From Membranipora membranacea (Eukaryota; Bryozoa; Gymnolaemata; Cheilostomatida; Membraniporidae), in assembly GCA_914767715.1 (NCBI GenBank), contig OU612066.1, positions 30,726,283 through 30,790,282 on the forward strand: a stretch of 64,000 bases of DNA. Direction: 5' to 3'. The position numbers and the translations under genes were made by a program. Under the pieces are notes generated by a model that ran no database searches, was not told the DNA's origin, and was given only the letters and a program-made list of their open reading frames with translations. Below, piece by piece: positions 23,083 to 33,971 of the stretch; within the stretch, counting starts at the first letter, position 1, and each line of letters begins with the position of its first letter.

Positions 23083-23251
23083 GTGAGTAACTGATGAGCC
23101 ATCATCAATAATAACTGTAATAGATAAAATACTTTTAGTACATTTTTTGTAGCTTTATGTAAATACATTGAAGTTCCATATATCGCTTCACAGTTCTCCT
23201 AAACAGTTTGAGAGAATTGAACATTATATACATTTCTGTTGTCTGTTCCAG

Positions 23252-23293
23252 ATCCAGAGGAACAAGTAAGGAGTGAAATACGGACCTTGACAA
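23252..23293 (+). CDS. Coiled-coil microexon A7 (42 nt)
   Basis: TGTTCCAG acceptor, GTGAGT donor, phase 1-1, encodes PEEQVRSEIRTLT. Close paralogue of A18 (29,342). Confidence 0.7.
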
Positions 23294-23730
23294 GTGAGTA
23301 ACTGATAAGCCATCATCAGTAACAACTGTAAGAGATAAACAAATATTTAGTACATTTTTGTAGCTTTATACACCCTCAAACTATTGTACCACCGAGAATG
23401 GGTTGATTTTGTACCATACTCAAACAGACTCTTGAGTACGCCTGAATCTCAACATTGACTATTGGGATCTGCGCTCCTACCTGCAAACTGCGAGAATTCC
23501 ATACCTCAGCCTACAATTCTACGATTGGAGACGGATGAGCAAGAATTTGTAATATAGCAAAATTATCTCACCAGTTGGATATGAGGGGACAACTTCCAAA
23601 ATACAACATTTTCTGACAGTTTGATCAGGGAGGGTTGGAAGGGTTTGATCAGGGAGGGGAATCTTCCAGGTTCATCATATTACAACTTACCTCTATGTAG
23701 ATGTAGTAATGTTTAATTTATCATTTTCAG

Positions 23731-23763
23731 GAAGAAGTAAAGAAATTAAAAGACAATCTGAAG
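23731..23763 (+). CDS. Coiled-coil microexon A8 (33 nt)
   Basis: TTTTCAG acceptor, GTATGT donor, phase 1-1, starts GA, encodes RSKEIKRQSE. Confidence 0.7.
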
Positions 23764-24449
23764 GTATGTTACTGTAGAGGACGAATATGTACTTACATTA
23801 ACTCAATCAAAATGAACTATAAATTCTATCGGTTAGCTCTTGGACAATCAGCATATTATAATCGTACCAGAAGTATTGAATTTTTATAAGAAATAGATTC
23901 GTGTATGCACTACTTGAAAAGGGCAGATGCCTTCCTCAAGTTTTCACTAGGTATTAGCATGTGTGAGTTAGAAGTAGTAATGCACTTTTATATCATTTCC
24001 AGGAAAAAATTGGGTACTCAAGACCTGATTGAGAGATAGGTTGTATTAATTAAAAATCACTGTCCATTCATGTGTATGGTATTCACATTGTCTGACACTG
24101 ATTAAAGGCCTTAAACTTTTACAAATAGATGTAAAAAGTCATGGCAAATGTTGCAATACTGTTGAAACTCCCACTGCCATACAATATCTTGATAGTTGCA
24201 GTAGTTATAAATATGACCTATTTGTTTTTTTTAACTCTAACCGTTGCCATGATTGCCTGAACTGTCTGCACAGAAGATTATTTGTTATTGGGATCATGTA
24301 ACACCTCGGGAGCCTTCTGTGTGATATTCTGATGGGGGATTGATGCGAAAATGAAATAAATACATTAAATTTCCATATATCGCTTCACAGTTCTCCTAAA
24401 CAGCTTGAGAGAATTGTACATTGTATACATTGTCTGTTGTCTGTTACAG

Positions 24450-24479
24450 AGCGTCATCATCAAATACAGATGCTGAGAT
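24450..24479 (+). CDS. Coiled-coil microexon A9 (30 nt)
   Basis: TGTTACAG acceptor, GTGAGT donor, encodes RHHQIQMLR; last base T, so the next exon must start GG (TGG) to avoid a stop in the common classes. Confidence 0.65.
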
Positions 24480-24905
24480 GTGAGTAAATGATAAGCCATC
24501 ATCAATAATAACTGTAATAGATAAACTACTTTTAGTACATTTTTGTAGCTTTATACACCCTCAAACTATTGTACCACCGAGAATAGGTTGATTTTGTACC
24601 ATACTCAAACAGACTCTTGAGTACGCCTGAATCTCAACATTGACTATTGGGATCTGCGCTCCTTCCTGCAAACTGCGAGAATTCCATTCCTCAGCCTACA
24701 ATTCTACGATTGGAGACGGATGAGCAAGAATTTGTTATATAGCAAAATTATCTCACCAGTTGGATATGAGGGGACAACTTCCAAAATACAATATTTTCTG
24801 ATAGTTTGATCTGGAAGGGTTGATCAGGGAGGGGAATCTTCCAGGTTAATCATATTACAACTTACCTCTATGTAGATGTAGTAATGTTTTATTTATCATT
24901 TTCAG

Positions 24906-24938
24906 GGAGAATTGAAGAACTTATAAGACAATCTGAAG
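24906..24938 (+). CDS. Coiled-coil microexon A10 (33 nt)
   Basis: TTTTCAG acceptor, GTATGT donor, starts GG, encodes RIEELIRQSE. Confidence 0.7.
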
Positions 24939-25642
24939 GTATGTTACTGTAGAGGACGAATATGTACTTACATTAACTCAATCAAAATGAACTATAAATT
25001 CTATCGGTTAGCTCTTGGACAATCAGCATATTATAATCGTACCAGAAGTATTGAATTTTTATAAGAAATAGATTCGTGTATGCACTACTTGAAAAGGGCA
25101 GATGCCTTCCTCAAGTTTTCACTAGGTATTAGCATGTGTGAGTTATTAGTAGTAATGCACTTTTACATCATTTCCAGGAAAAAATTGGGTACTCAAGACC
25201 TGATTGAGAGATAGGTTGTATTAATTAAAAATTACTGTCCATTCATGTGTATGGTATTCACATTGTCTGACACTGATTAAAGGCCTTAAACTTTTACAAA
25301 TAGATGTAAAAAGTCATGGCAAATGTAGCATTTTCAGTTATACTAACAATACTGTGAAAACTCCCACTGCCATACAATATCTTGATAGTTGCAGTAGTTA
25401 TAAATATGACCTATTTGTTTTTTTTAACTCTAACCATTGCCATGATTGCCTGAACTGTCTGCACAGAAGATTATTTGTTATTGGGATCATGTAACACCTC
25501 GGGAGCCTTCTGTGTGGTATTCTGATGGGGGATTGATGCGAAAACGAAATAAATACATTAAATTTCCATATATCGCTTCACAGTTCTCCTAAACAGCTTG
25601 AGAGAATTGTACATTGTATACATTGTCTGTTGTCTGTTACAG

Positions 25643-25672
25643 AGTATGATCATCAAATACAGACGCAGAGAA
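25643..25672 (+). CDS. Coiled-coil microexon A11 (30 nt)
   Basis: TGTTACAG acceptor, GTGAGT donor, encodes YDHQIQTQR; last base A, paired with a GA-starting exon next. Confidence 0.65.
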
Positions 25673-26108
25673 GTGAGTAACTGATGAGCCATCATCAATA
25701 ATAACTGTAATAGATAAACTACTTTTAGTACATTTTTGTAGCTTTATACACCCTCAAACTATTGAACCACCGAGAATGGGTTGATTTTGTACCATACTCA
25801 AACAGACTCTTGAGTACGCCTGAATCTCAAAATTGACTATTGGGATCTGCGCTCCTACCTGCAAACTGCGAGAATTCCATACCTCAGCCTACAATTCTAC
25901 GATTGGAGACGGATGAGCAAGAATTTGTAATATAGCAAAATTATCTCACCAGTTGGATATGAGGGGACAACTTCCAAAATACAACATTTTCTGACAGTTT
26001 GATCAGGGAGGGTTGGAAGGGTTTGATCAGGGAGGGGAATCTTCCAGGTTCATCATATTACAACTTACCTCTATGTAGATGTAGTAATGTTTAATTTATC
26101 ATTTTCAG

Positions 26109-26141
26109 GAAGAAGTAAAGAAATTAAAAGACAATCTGAAG
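26109..26141 (+). CDS. Coiled-coil microexon A12 (33 nt)
   Basis: Identical to A8; starts GA; encodes RSKEIKRQSE. Confidence 0.7.
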
Positions 26142-26845
26142 GTATGTTACTGTAGAGGACGAATATGTACTTACATTAACTCAATCAAAATGAACTATAA
26201 ATTCTATCGGTTAGCTCTTGGACAATCAGCATATTATAATCGTACCAGAAGTATTGAATTTTTATAAGAAATAGATTCGTGTATGCACTACTTGAAAAGG
26301 GCAGATGCCTTCCTCAAGTTTTCACTAGGTATTAGCATGTGTGAGTTAGAAGTAGTAATGCACTTTTATATCATTTCCAGGAAAAAATTGGGTACTCAAG
26401 ACCTGATTGAGAGATAGGTTGTATTAATTAAAAATTACTGTCCATTCATGTGTATGGTATTCACATTGTCTGACACTGATTAAAGGCCTTAAACTTTTAC
26501 AAATAGATGTAAAAAGTCATGGCAAATGTAGCATTTTCAGTTATACTAACAATACTGTTGAAACTCCCACTGCCATACAATATCTTGATAGTTGCAGTAG
26601 TTATAAATATGACCTATTTGTTTTTTTTAACTCTAACCGTTGCCATGATTGCCTGAACTGTCTGCACAGAAGATTATTTGTTATTGGGATCATGTAACAC
26701 CTCGGGAGCCTTCTGTGTGATATTCTGATGGGGGATTGATGCGAAAATGAAATAAATACATTAAATTTCCATATATCGCTTCACAGTTCTCCTAAACAGC
26801 TTGAGAGAATTGTACATTGTATACATTGTCTGTTGTCTGTTACAG

Positions 26846-26875
26846 AGTATGATCATCAAATACTGATGCTGAGAT
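26846..26875 (+). CDS. Coiled-coil microexon A13 (30 nt)
   Basis: TGTTACAG acceptor, GTGAGT donor, encodes YDHQILMLR; last base T. Confidence 0.65.
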
Positions 26876-27301
26876 GTGAGTAAATGATAAGCCATCATCA
26901 ATAATAACTGTAATAGATAAACTACTTTTAGTACATTTTTGTAGCTTTATACACCCTCAAACTATTTTACCACCGAGAATGGGTTGATTTTGTACCATAC
27001 TCAAACAGACTCTTGAGTACGCCTGAATCTCAACATTGACTATTGGGATCTGCGCTCCTACCTGCAAACTGCGAGAATTCCATTCCTCAGCCTACAATTC
27101 TACGATTGGAGACGGATGAGCAAGAATTTGTTATATAGCAAAATTATCTCACCAGTTGGATATGAGGGGACAACTTCCAAAATACAATATTTTCTGATAG
27201 TTTGATCTGGAAGGGTTGATCAGGGAGGGGAATCTTCCAGGTTAATCATATTACAACTTACCTCTATGTAGATGTAGTAATGTTTTATTTATCATTTTCA
27301 G

Positions 27302-27334
27302 GGAGAATTAAAGAACATAAAAGACAATCTGAAG
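27302..27334 (+). CDS. Coiled-coil microexon A14 (33 nt)
   Basis: TTTTCAG acceptor, GTATGT donor, starts GG, encodes RIKEHKRQSE. Confidence 0.7.
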
Positions 27335-28038
27335 GTATGTTACTGTAGAGGACGAATATGTACTTACATTAACTCAATCAAAATGAACTATAAATTCTAT
27401 CGGTTAGCTCTTGGACAATCAGCATATTATAATCGTACCAGAAGTATTGAATTTTTATAAGAAATAGATTCGTGTATGCACTACTTGAAAAGGGCAGATG
27501 CCTTCCTCAAGTTTTCACTAGGTATTAGCATGTGTGAGTTAGAAGTAGTAATGCACTTTTATATCATTTCCAGGAAAAAATTGGGTACTCAAGACCTGAT
27601 TGAGAGATAGGTTGTATTAATTAAAAATTACTGTCCATTCATGTGTATGGTATTCACATTGTCTGACACTGATTAAAGGCCTTAAACTTTTACAAATAGA
27701 TGTAAAAAGTCATGGCAAATGTAGCATTTTCAGTTATACTAACAATACTGTTGAAACTCCCACTGCCATACAATATCTTGATAGTTGCAGTAGTTATAAA
27801 TATGACCTATTTGTTTTTTTTAACTCTAACCGTTGCCATGATTGCCTGAACTGTCTGCACAGAAGATTATTTGTTATTGGGATCATGTAACACCTCGGGA
27901 GCCTTCTGTGTGATATTCTGATGGGGGATTGATGCGAAAATGAAATAAATACATTAAATTTCCATATATCGCTTCACAGTTCTCCTAAACAGCTTGAGAG
28001 AATTGTACATTGTATACATTGTCTGTTGTCTGTTACAG

Positions 28039-28068
28039 AGTATGATGATCAAATACTGATGCTGAGAT
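28039..28068 (+). CDS. Coiled-coil microexon A15 (30 nt)
   Basis: TGTTACAG acceptor, GTGAGT donor, encodes YDDQILMLR; last base T. Confidence 0.65.
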
Positions 28069-28503
28069 GTGAGTAAATGATAAGCCATCATCAATAATAA
28101 CTGTAATAGATAAACTACTTTTAGTACATTTTTGTAGCTTTATACACCCTCAAACTATTTTACCACCGAGAATGGGTTGATTTTGTACCATACTCAAACA
28201 GACTCTTGAGTACGCCTGAATCTCAACATTGACTATTGGGATCTGCGCTCCTACCTGCAAACTGTGAGAATTCCATTCCTCAGCCTACAATTCTACGATT
28301 GGAGACGGATGAGCAAGAATTTGTTATATAGCAAAATTATCTCACCAGTTGGATATGAGGGGACAACTTCCAAAATACAATATTTTCTGATAGTTTGATC
28401 AGGAAGGGTTGGAAGGGTTGATCAGGGAGGGGAATCTTCCAGGTTAATCATATTACAACTTACCTCTATGTAGATGTAGTAATGTTTTATTTATCATTTT
28501 CAG

Positions 28504-28536
28504 GGAGAATTGAAGAACTTATAAGACAATCTGAAG
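28504..28536 (+). CDS. Coiled-coil microexon A16 (33 nt)
   Basis: Identical to A10; starts GG; encodes RIEELIRQSE. Confidence 0.7.
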
Positions 28537-28694
28537 GTATGTTACTGTAGAGGACGAATATGTACTTACATTAACTCAATCAAAATGAACTATAAATTCT
28601 ATCGGTTATCCAAAATACAATATTTTCTGATAGGTTCTTCAAATTACAACTTGCCTCTATGTTGATGCAGTAATATTTTATTTATCATTTTCAG

Positions 28695-28727
28695 AAAAAC
28701 TTGCAGAACTTGACAGGCAATTGAAAG
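28695..28727 (+). CDS. Coiled-coil microexon A17 (33 nt)
   Basis: TTTTCAG acceptor, GTAGGT donor, phase 1-1, encodes KLAELDRQLK, a good coiled-coil segment. Only about 160 nt from A16, a short intron compared with the rest. Confidence 0.72.
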
Positions 28728-28861
28728 GTAGGTTGTTGTTGAGGACTAACATGTACATACATTAACCAAAATGAACTGAAAATTCCACTGGTGAGCTGAT
28801 GTAGACGTATTACTATTGGATCATAAACATTATAATCATTACAGAAGTATTGCATTTTCAG

Positions 28862-28950
28862 TTGTAATATGATGAACCTAGAAGATTCCCCTCCCTGATC
28901 AAACCAGGGAGGGGAATCTTTTAGGTTCTTCATATTACAACTTGCATCTA
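28862..28950. repeat. Intronic hairpin in the microexon array
   Basis: AGTTGTAATATGATGAACCT and AAGATTCCCCTCCCTG are answered by their near-complements across a 7-nt loop, giving arms of about 37 bp. A shorter version (CCCTCCCTG...CAGGGAGGG) precedes other 33/42-nt exons (about 21,229, 22,206, 61,463). Confidence 0.75.
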
Positions 28951-28985
28951 TGTAGATGCAGTAATGTTTTATTTATCCTTTTCAG

Positions 28986-29001
28986 GAATGCATGAAGAGC
29001 G
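28986..29001 (+). pseudogene. Truncated microexon relic
   Basis: TTTTCAG followed by GAATGCATGAAGAGCG matches the start of exon A3, then jumps into intron sequence (TTATACTAACAATACTG), so no donor remains. It is a deletion junction inside the array. Confidence 0.65.
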
Positions 29002-29274
29002 TTATACTAACAATACTGTTGAAACTCCCACTACCATACAATATCTTGATAGTTGCAGTACTTACAAATACGACCTATTTGTTTTTTTAACTCTAACCAT
29101 TGCCATGATTGCCCTAACTGTGTGCACAGGAGATAATTTGTTATTGGGATCATGTAACGCCTTGGAAGCTTTCTGTGTGGGATTCTGATGGTGGATTGAT
29201 GCGAAAACTACATAAATACATTAAATTTCCATATATCGCCTCACAGTTCTCCTAAACAGTTTGAGAGAATTGAA

Positions 29275-29302
29275 CACTGATTTATAATATTATAAATCAG
29301 TG
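29275..29302. repeat. Micro-palindrome insertion 4 (28 bp, 8-bp TSD)
   Basis: Perfect palindrome with arms CACTGATTTATAAT, flanked by GAATTGAA at 29,267-29,274 and 29,303-29,310. Homologous introns in the array (for example near 23,214) have the single GAATTGAA, an empty site. Confidence 0.93.
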
Positions 29303-29341
29303 GAATTGAACATTGTATACATTGTCTGTTGTCTGTTCCAG

Positions 29342-29383
29342 ATCCAGAGGAACAACTGAGGAGTGAAGTACAGACCTTGAAAA
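29342..29383 (+). CDS. Coiled-coil microexon A18 (42 nt)
   Basis: TGTTCCAG acceptor, GTGAGT donor, phase 1-1, encodes PEEQLRSEVQTLK. Last microexon before the constant 3' exons. Confidence 0.72.
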
Positions 29384-30068
29384 GTGAGTAACTGATAAGT
29401 CATCATCAGTAACAACTGTAATAGATCAACTATTTTTAGTACATTTTTTGTAGCTTCATACACCCTCAAACTATTGTACCACCGAGAATAGGTTGATTTT
29501 GTACCATACTCAAACAGACTCTTGAGTACGCCTGAATCTCAACATTACTTGATTAGCCATCACCAGGAAAAGCTGCCATAGATTTCTAAAATAAAACATT
29601 TTTTAATACATTTTTGTAGCTTTGAACACCCTCCAACTATTGTACCCACCGACAATAGATTGACTTTGTCCCATACTCAAACAGACTCTTGAGTACACCT
29701 GAATCCAAATATTGACTATTAACTAGTTGGTTCTGTGCTCCTACCTGCCTGCAAACTGAGAAAATTACATTTCTCAGCATTTGGACCTTCTGTTGTTAAA
29801 AACAACTTTAAATGGTTATTGTGTGACAGGATTTACAAATACAGTGCCATCTTCAAGCATAGTCTGCAGTGTGTTTGGCTTGTATGCAGTGCCCAGTTCA
29901 TTTTAAGCTATTTATGATTGTGTAGATGCTAGCCCCCTCCCACTTTTTTTGTGTTGGAGCCATATAAGGCTATGGTCTAAGCTTAACACATTATACTAAA
30001 ACCAAAACTCAATAATCCACAAAACTTCAGTTTTGTGTTTATGATAAACGCATGCGTAAAGAAAACCC

Positions 30069-30104
30069 CATAAACATATAAATAAGAGTATTTATATGTT
30101 TATG
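30069..30104. repeat. Micro-palindrome insertion 5 (36 bp, 8-bp TSD)
   Basis: Arms CATAAACATATAAATA in inverted orientation around a 4-nt centre, flanked by GAAAACCC at 30,061-30,068 and 30,105-30,112. Confidence 0.93.
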
Positions 30105-30197
30105 GAAAACCCAAACCAGTACCTCATATCACTTTTTCAGAAAATGTTTTTGAAATAAAACAGAAGAAACGGCTGAATCACAGTCCTGTGTTCTACC

Positions 30198-30237
30198 CAT
30201 GGACTTAATATACTCCCGATAGTATATTAAGTCTATG
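30198..30237. repeat. Micro-palindrome insertion 6 (40 bp, 8-bp TSD)
   Basis: Arms CATGGACTTAATATACT / AGTATATTAAGTCTATG, flanked by GTTCTACC at 30,190-30,197 and 30,238-30,245. The tip (CATRGACTTAATATA) is shared in part with 41,444 (CATAGAC). Confidence 0.92.
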
Positions 30238-30385
30238 GTTCTACCACATATGTTTAGTATAACCAGTTGAGGTGGAGCTATTTATATTTTTTTGTCTGAT
30301 ATGTGCCATGAAAGCTTGAAATCAATTAAAATTAAATCCCATATATCTCCAACATACATCAATGAAAATCAGTAAGCTTCAAAGG

Positions 30386-30458
30386 CTTGGGTGACCGAGT
30401 GGCTAGTGTGCTCGATCACAGCGCAAGTGGCCTATGTTCAATTCCCGGTTGTGACCAA
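30386..30458 (+). repeat. tRNA-like relic (SINE head)
   Basis: GGTGACCGAGTGGCTAGTGTG resembles an A box and TGTTCAATTCCC a B box about 35 nt later. Pairing of the acceptor ends is poor, so this is a tRNA-derived repeat rather than a tRNA gene. Confidence 0.5.
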
Positions 30459-30534
30459 AAAAGATGTGAATTATCTAATATTTCTATATATACCACGTGG
30501 AGACCATTTTTTCTATTACCCTATTGGCATCTAT

Positions 30535-30975
30535 ATCATTTACATCTTATATACAATTATATAGTATTTACAATTATATATTATATATTTTATAAATATA
30601 TTTTATATGTAATTATATATTATTAACAATCATATATTATTTACAATTATAAATTATATACAATTCCATATTCTATTTAATTCTATTTTATATACAATTA
30701 TATATTATATACAATTATATTTAATAATCAATTACATATTATATACAATTATGTATTATATACAATAATACATTATATACAATTATATTTTATAATCAAT
30801 TACAAATTATATACAATAATATATTATATACAATTCTATATAATATACAACTATATATTATTTACAATCATTTACAATATAAAAGATATATTTATAAAAA
30901 ATTATATACAATTATGTACAATATACAATTAACATTTTACAATAAACAATATACAATTATATATAAATGTACCAC
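30535..30975. repeat. AT-rich degenerate satellite (TATATACAATTATATAT)
   Basis: About 440 bp of interspersed TATATACAATTATA and variants, nearly all A/T with periodic single C. It lies between two tRNA-like segments (30,386 and 30,985), within the intron before the constant exons. Confidence 0.9.
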
Positions 30976-30984
30976 AATTATAAC

Positions 30985-31030
30985 ATGCTGGTTGCTCGAG
31001 AGGCCAAACCGAGTTCAAATCCCGGTGAAG
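30985..31030 (+). repeat. tRNA-like B-box segment
   Basis: GCTGGTTGCTCGAGAGGCC followed by CGAGTTCAAATCCCGG, the latter a near-consensus tRNA T-arm/B box. Cut off on its 5' side by the AT satellite. Confidence 0.45.
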
Positions 31031-31171
31031 ACAGATTTTATTTACATCATCTCTTTTACTACTTGGTGGTTTAACTTGTTTCGTTTTGGTACCTATTTAT
31101 ATACTTCTTACACCCACTACATCATTAAATTTAAACACCTGGATTAATCCGCAATGTGCTTCGCTGGCTTC

Positions 31172-31236
31172 AGCGGCCCAGCGTGGCTGAGCGGTTGGAG
31201 TGTTTGATGTCAGCCCGAGTTCAAAAGTCCGCCTGA
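31172..31236 (+). repeat. tRNA-Leu/Ser-like relic
   Basis: GCGTGGCTGAGCGGTTGGAG is a good class II tRNA D-arm, followed by CGAGTTCAAAAGTCC. The sequence in between is too short and unpaired for a working tRNA. Confidence 0.5.
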
Positions 31237-31387
31237 ATCCCAACATGGACTATTGGGTTCTGCGCTCCTACCTTCAAACTGCGAGAATTCCATTTTTCAA
31301 CATTTTGATCTTGCGTTTTTAAGAACAATTTTAAATTGTTTTATGACCAGCAATTACTCATTACTAATTCCCTGTTTCATTATCCAG

Positions 31388-31518
31388 ATATTGAAGGTCA
31401 GTTTGCAGATCTAGAGTTAGCAGATGATGATAGTGATGATAACGCTTCCTTGACATTGCTTGACTCACCTGAGCTAGCGTCAACCAGTCAACCTCCATCA
31501 CAACCAATATTGGAAGGG
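31388..31518 (+). CDS. Microexon gene: acidic constant exon (phase 1 to 0)
   Basis: TTATCCAG acceptor; GTAAGG donor. The 131 nt start in phase 1, matching the microexons, and end in phase 0, matching the next exon. Residues begin IEGQFADLELADDDSDD and continue with a Ser/Thr/Pro/Gln-rich stretch (LASTSQPPSQP). It links the coiled-coil array to the globular-looking C-terminus. The phase change is what marks the end of the symmetric cassette. Confidence 0.8.
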
Positions 31519-33141
31519 GTAAGGAAAGGTTTTCAAAGCATTGAAATAAAAAAGAACAGATCACATTCTTCAATAGAATGTAGGGAAACTGCAAAACATA
31601 TTTGTACCCATGACTTGAGACGATTATGATTTTCGGAGGTGTAATATGAGGGGGGGGGGGTGGTGTGATTTTCCCTTTAATGTGGTTGATTATTATTTTG
31701 ATTTTCAAATGTGTAGCGGCTCTCTCGGATTAATCGAAGTGCTTTAGTTTTAGAGATGCTAGGTGGCATAAATTGTTGTTTATTTGTTCCTCACTATCCA
31801 CGTATAACACCGTGAAACTAAAATAATAAGGTTAACAAATGTCATTTTTGTAAAGGTTTTGAGAATTTTGATATAAAATGAGTCATATAAAACAAATTAA
31901 TCTTGAGAACAGCACAGCTGTAAAACAATTGTAAGACTAAACATTAGATAACAATGGCTCAAAATTAGTGCAAATTATTCTAAATCTAATTAAGCAAATT
32001 ACAAATAAAAGCAGGTTATTCCTGGATTGTGAAATATATTACGACAAAATGATAAAATGTAAATTTAACTTGATTAGACCATCCAAGGAGAGGCTATTGT
32101 TAGGGCAGCTGAGTATAAATGTTGAGATTAAATAAAATATTATTCGTATATGTCGGAATAATATATATAATGTCAGAGAAGTACCGGAATAATTCTGATT
32201 TTACAATATTTTGTGTCCAGATTTCACATGTTGTAGGTTGTGCTGCTGGAGATGTAATGATGAAAAATTGCCAAAAACTTAGTTAAAAACAAAAACAAAT
32301 TGAGTCATTCACTATCAGACCATCTCTGGATTTAGTGCAGTGAAATCATGCAGTGCAGTGTATTGAAATTGGGGTTTTAAAGATGCTAGAAAAGAAAAAG
32401 TTTGTTATTGTTTGCAATTAAAATATTGCAATGGAAATTTAGGTCTATCAAATTGTTTATATTTATAGTAGGGTTTGTTCCATACCACAGATCTTAGATT
32501 TATCAACATAGGGACAGTAAACATGCCTGGAAAAACATAATAAAATTTAACTAATTAGTCATAGTAGGGTTTCTTACACACAACAAATCTTAGATTTATC
32601 AACATAGGGACAGTAAACAAGCCTGGATTATCTTGATGAAATTTAACTAATTATTGATAGAACATTACAAATTGTTTATCACTGCCAGAGGAGGTGCAGC
32701 GTCAGACCAGCGGGGCCATAAAATCCAGCGCCCAAACGCTATCCGCTAGTTTGTCAGCTTGTGATTTCTGTAAACCAGTGAGTAACACTTTTGGTTTTGG
32801 CACAGGCTGCCAGAACAGGCTAAATCTGGTGCCAACCACTCCATGAGATTCACCGACGATAATAAATGATACCTTAGCCAAACCAGCTATAAACAGTGCT
32901 TGCCATATTAGCTTGATATGTTTGATGTTGTGCAGTTGTTGTCTTGATACACAAGTTAACTGCCCACAGTCAGTAACCAGCTGTCTTTATGACAAATATA
33001 ATATATTGCTGTCAAATGTCCGCAATTTCACCACAACCATAAGGTAGTAACCGAATCGGTAAAAACGCCTAAGTCATATGTATTATTTATGTTGTTTTCT
33101 CCATCCCAATAAAAATTATGTTTCTTTTATTTCTTATTCAG
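31519..33141. other. Intron with a two-copy 96-bp tandem repeat
   Basis: 32,466-32,561 and 32,562-32,657 are direct repeats (TAGTAGGGTTT...CTTAGATTTATCAACATAGG). A run of 11 G is at 31,650-31,660. No other exon seen. Confidence 0.75.
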
Positions 33142-33714
33142 AATGACATGACTGTGCAAAAGTTCACAGAGATGGAAAACTGTGTGAGAGAAAGGATCGC
33201 TGAGTTCCGCTCAGCAGATGACTGCCTTCAGGTCACGATTGTATGGATGCGTTCAAGAAACACCTGCAACTCTATGTTTCACTTGATCGCTGGATCTCTA
33301 AATGAACCCATGGACTTTGAAAACGGGGATAAAGTTGTAAGCACCCATTGGTTTCTAAATGATCAACTCCACCAATGTATAAAAGAGAATTGTGAAGAAG
33401 CACTGCGGTCATTGGAAGGCCAAGACAAGGTAGAAGCTCTGTTGAAAAACAATCCCAGTTTCGTGGTCACCAGATCTCTGCCTACTTATGAACCCTGTGA
33501 CGAAGAAAGTGATAGTGGCAGTGACAATGAAGACGAGAGTGAAGAAGAATACTGCTATAAATGCAATGATATCGTGCTCCCTGAGGAGCAGCCAGGAAAC
33601 GAAGCATACGTTCATGTTAACAGCGACTTGAAGATGGAGGTCTTTAAGCCTCAAAGTCCTTCAAAGATCAAATATCTGTCTACACAGTATAGGCAGTTCA
33701 TGGAGGATGGTGAG
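33142..33714 (+). CDS. Microexon gene: constant exon 2 (unrecognised protein)
   Basis: TTATTCAG acceptor and GTGTGT donor, phase 0-0, 191 aa beginning NDMTVQKFTEMENCVRERI. A predicted alpha/beta-looking segment with four Cys (about residues 20-150) is followed by a strongly acidic stretch (CDEESDSGSDNEDESEEE) leading into YCYKCN, a lone CxxC. I do not recognise a family. Splicing to the exons on either side keeps one open frame. A GTGAGG four codons earlier is an alternative donor but would not keep frame with the next exon. Confidence 0.82.
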
Positions 33715-33971
33715 GTGTGTTTCATAAATTCATTTGACAATTCTAGCCACTCTAACTGACCTAAAATGCGAAAATCATGGAGTGAAACCTAGAAAGTAAC
33801 CCTACTAATCTCGATGAGCATTTCATAATAACATGATAACATCACCAAATTATTTATGTGGCACAATACTTGATTTTGGGGTATTACTATTTATGACTGA
33901 AGATTGTTGTCCGCATAAACTTCTAAGGCAAGACAAACCTTGAATGCGGAGAAATGACTCGTTGGCCAAAC

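Larger units (their letters stand above)
22850..28620 (+). repeat. ~1.2 kb tandem units carrying microexon pairs
   Basis: 33-nt exons start at 23,731, 24,906, 26,109, 27,302 and 28,504 (spacing 1,175-1,203). 30-nt exons start at 24,450, 25,643, 26,846 and 28,039 (1,193-1,203). Alternate units are more alike: exons at 23,731 and 26,109 are identical, as are 24,906 and 28,504, indicating a ~2.4 kb higher-order unit. Introns are nearly identical, so expansion was recent. Confidence 0.93.

Noticed and set aside
20550-31000. CRISPR-like array
   Set aside because: The ~1.2 kb period, splice sites and eukaryotic context rule this out; repeats are introns with microexons.
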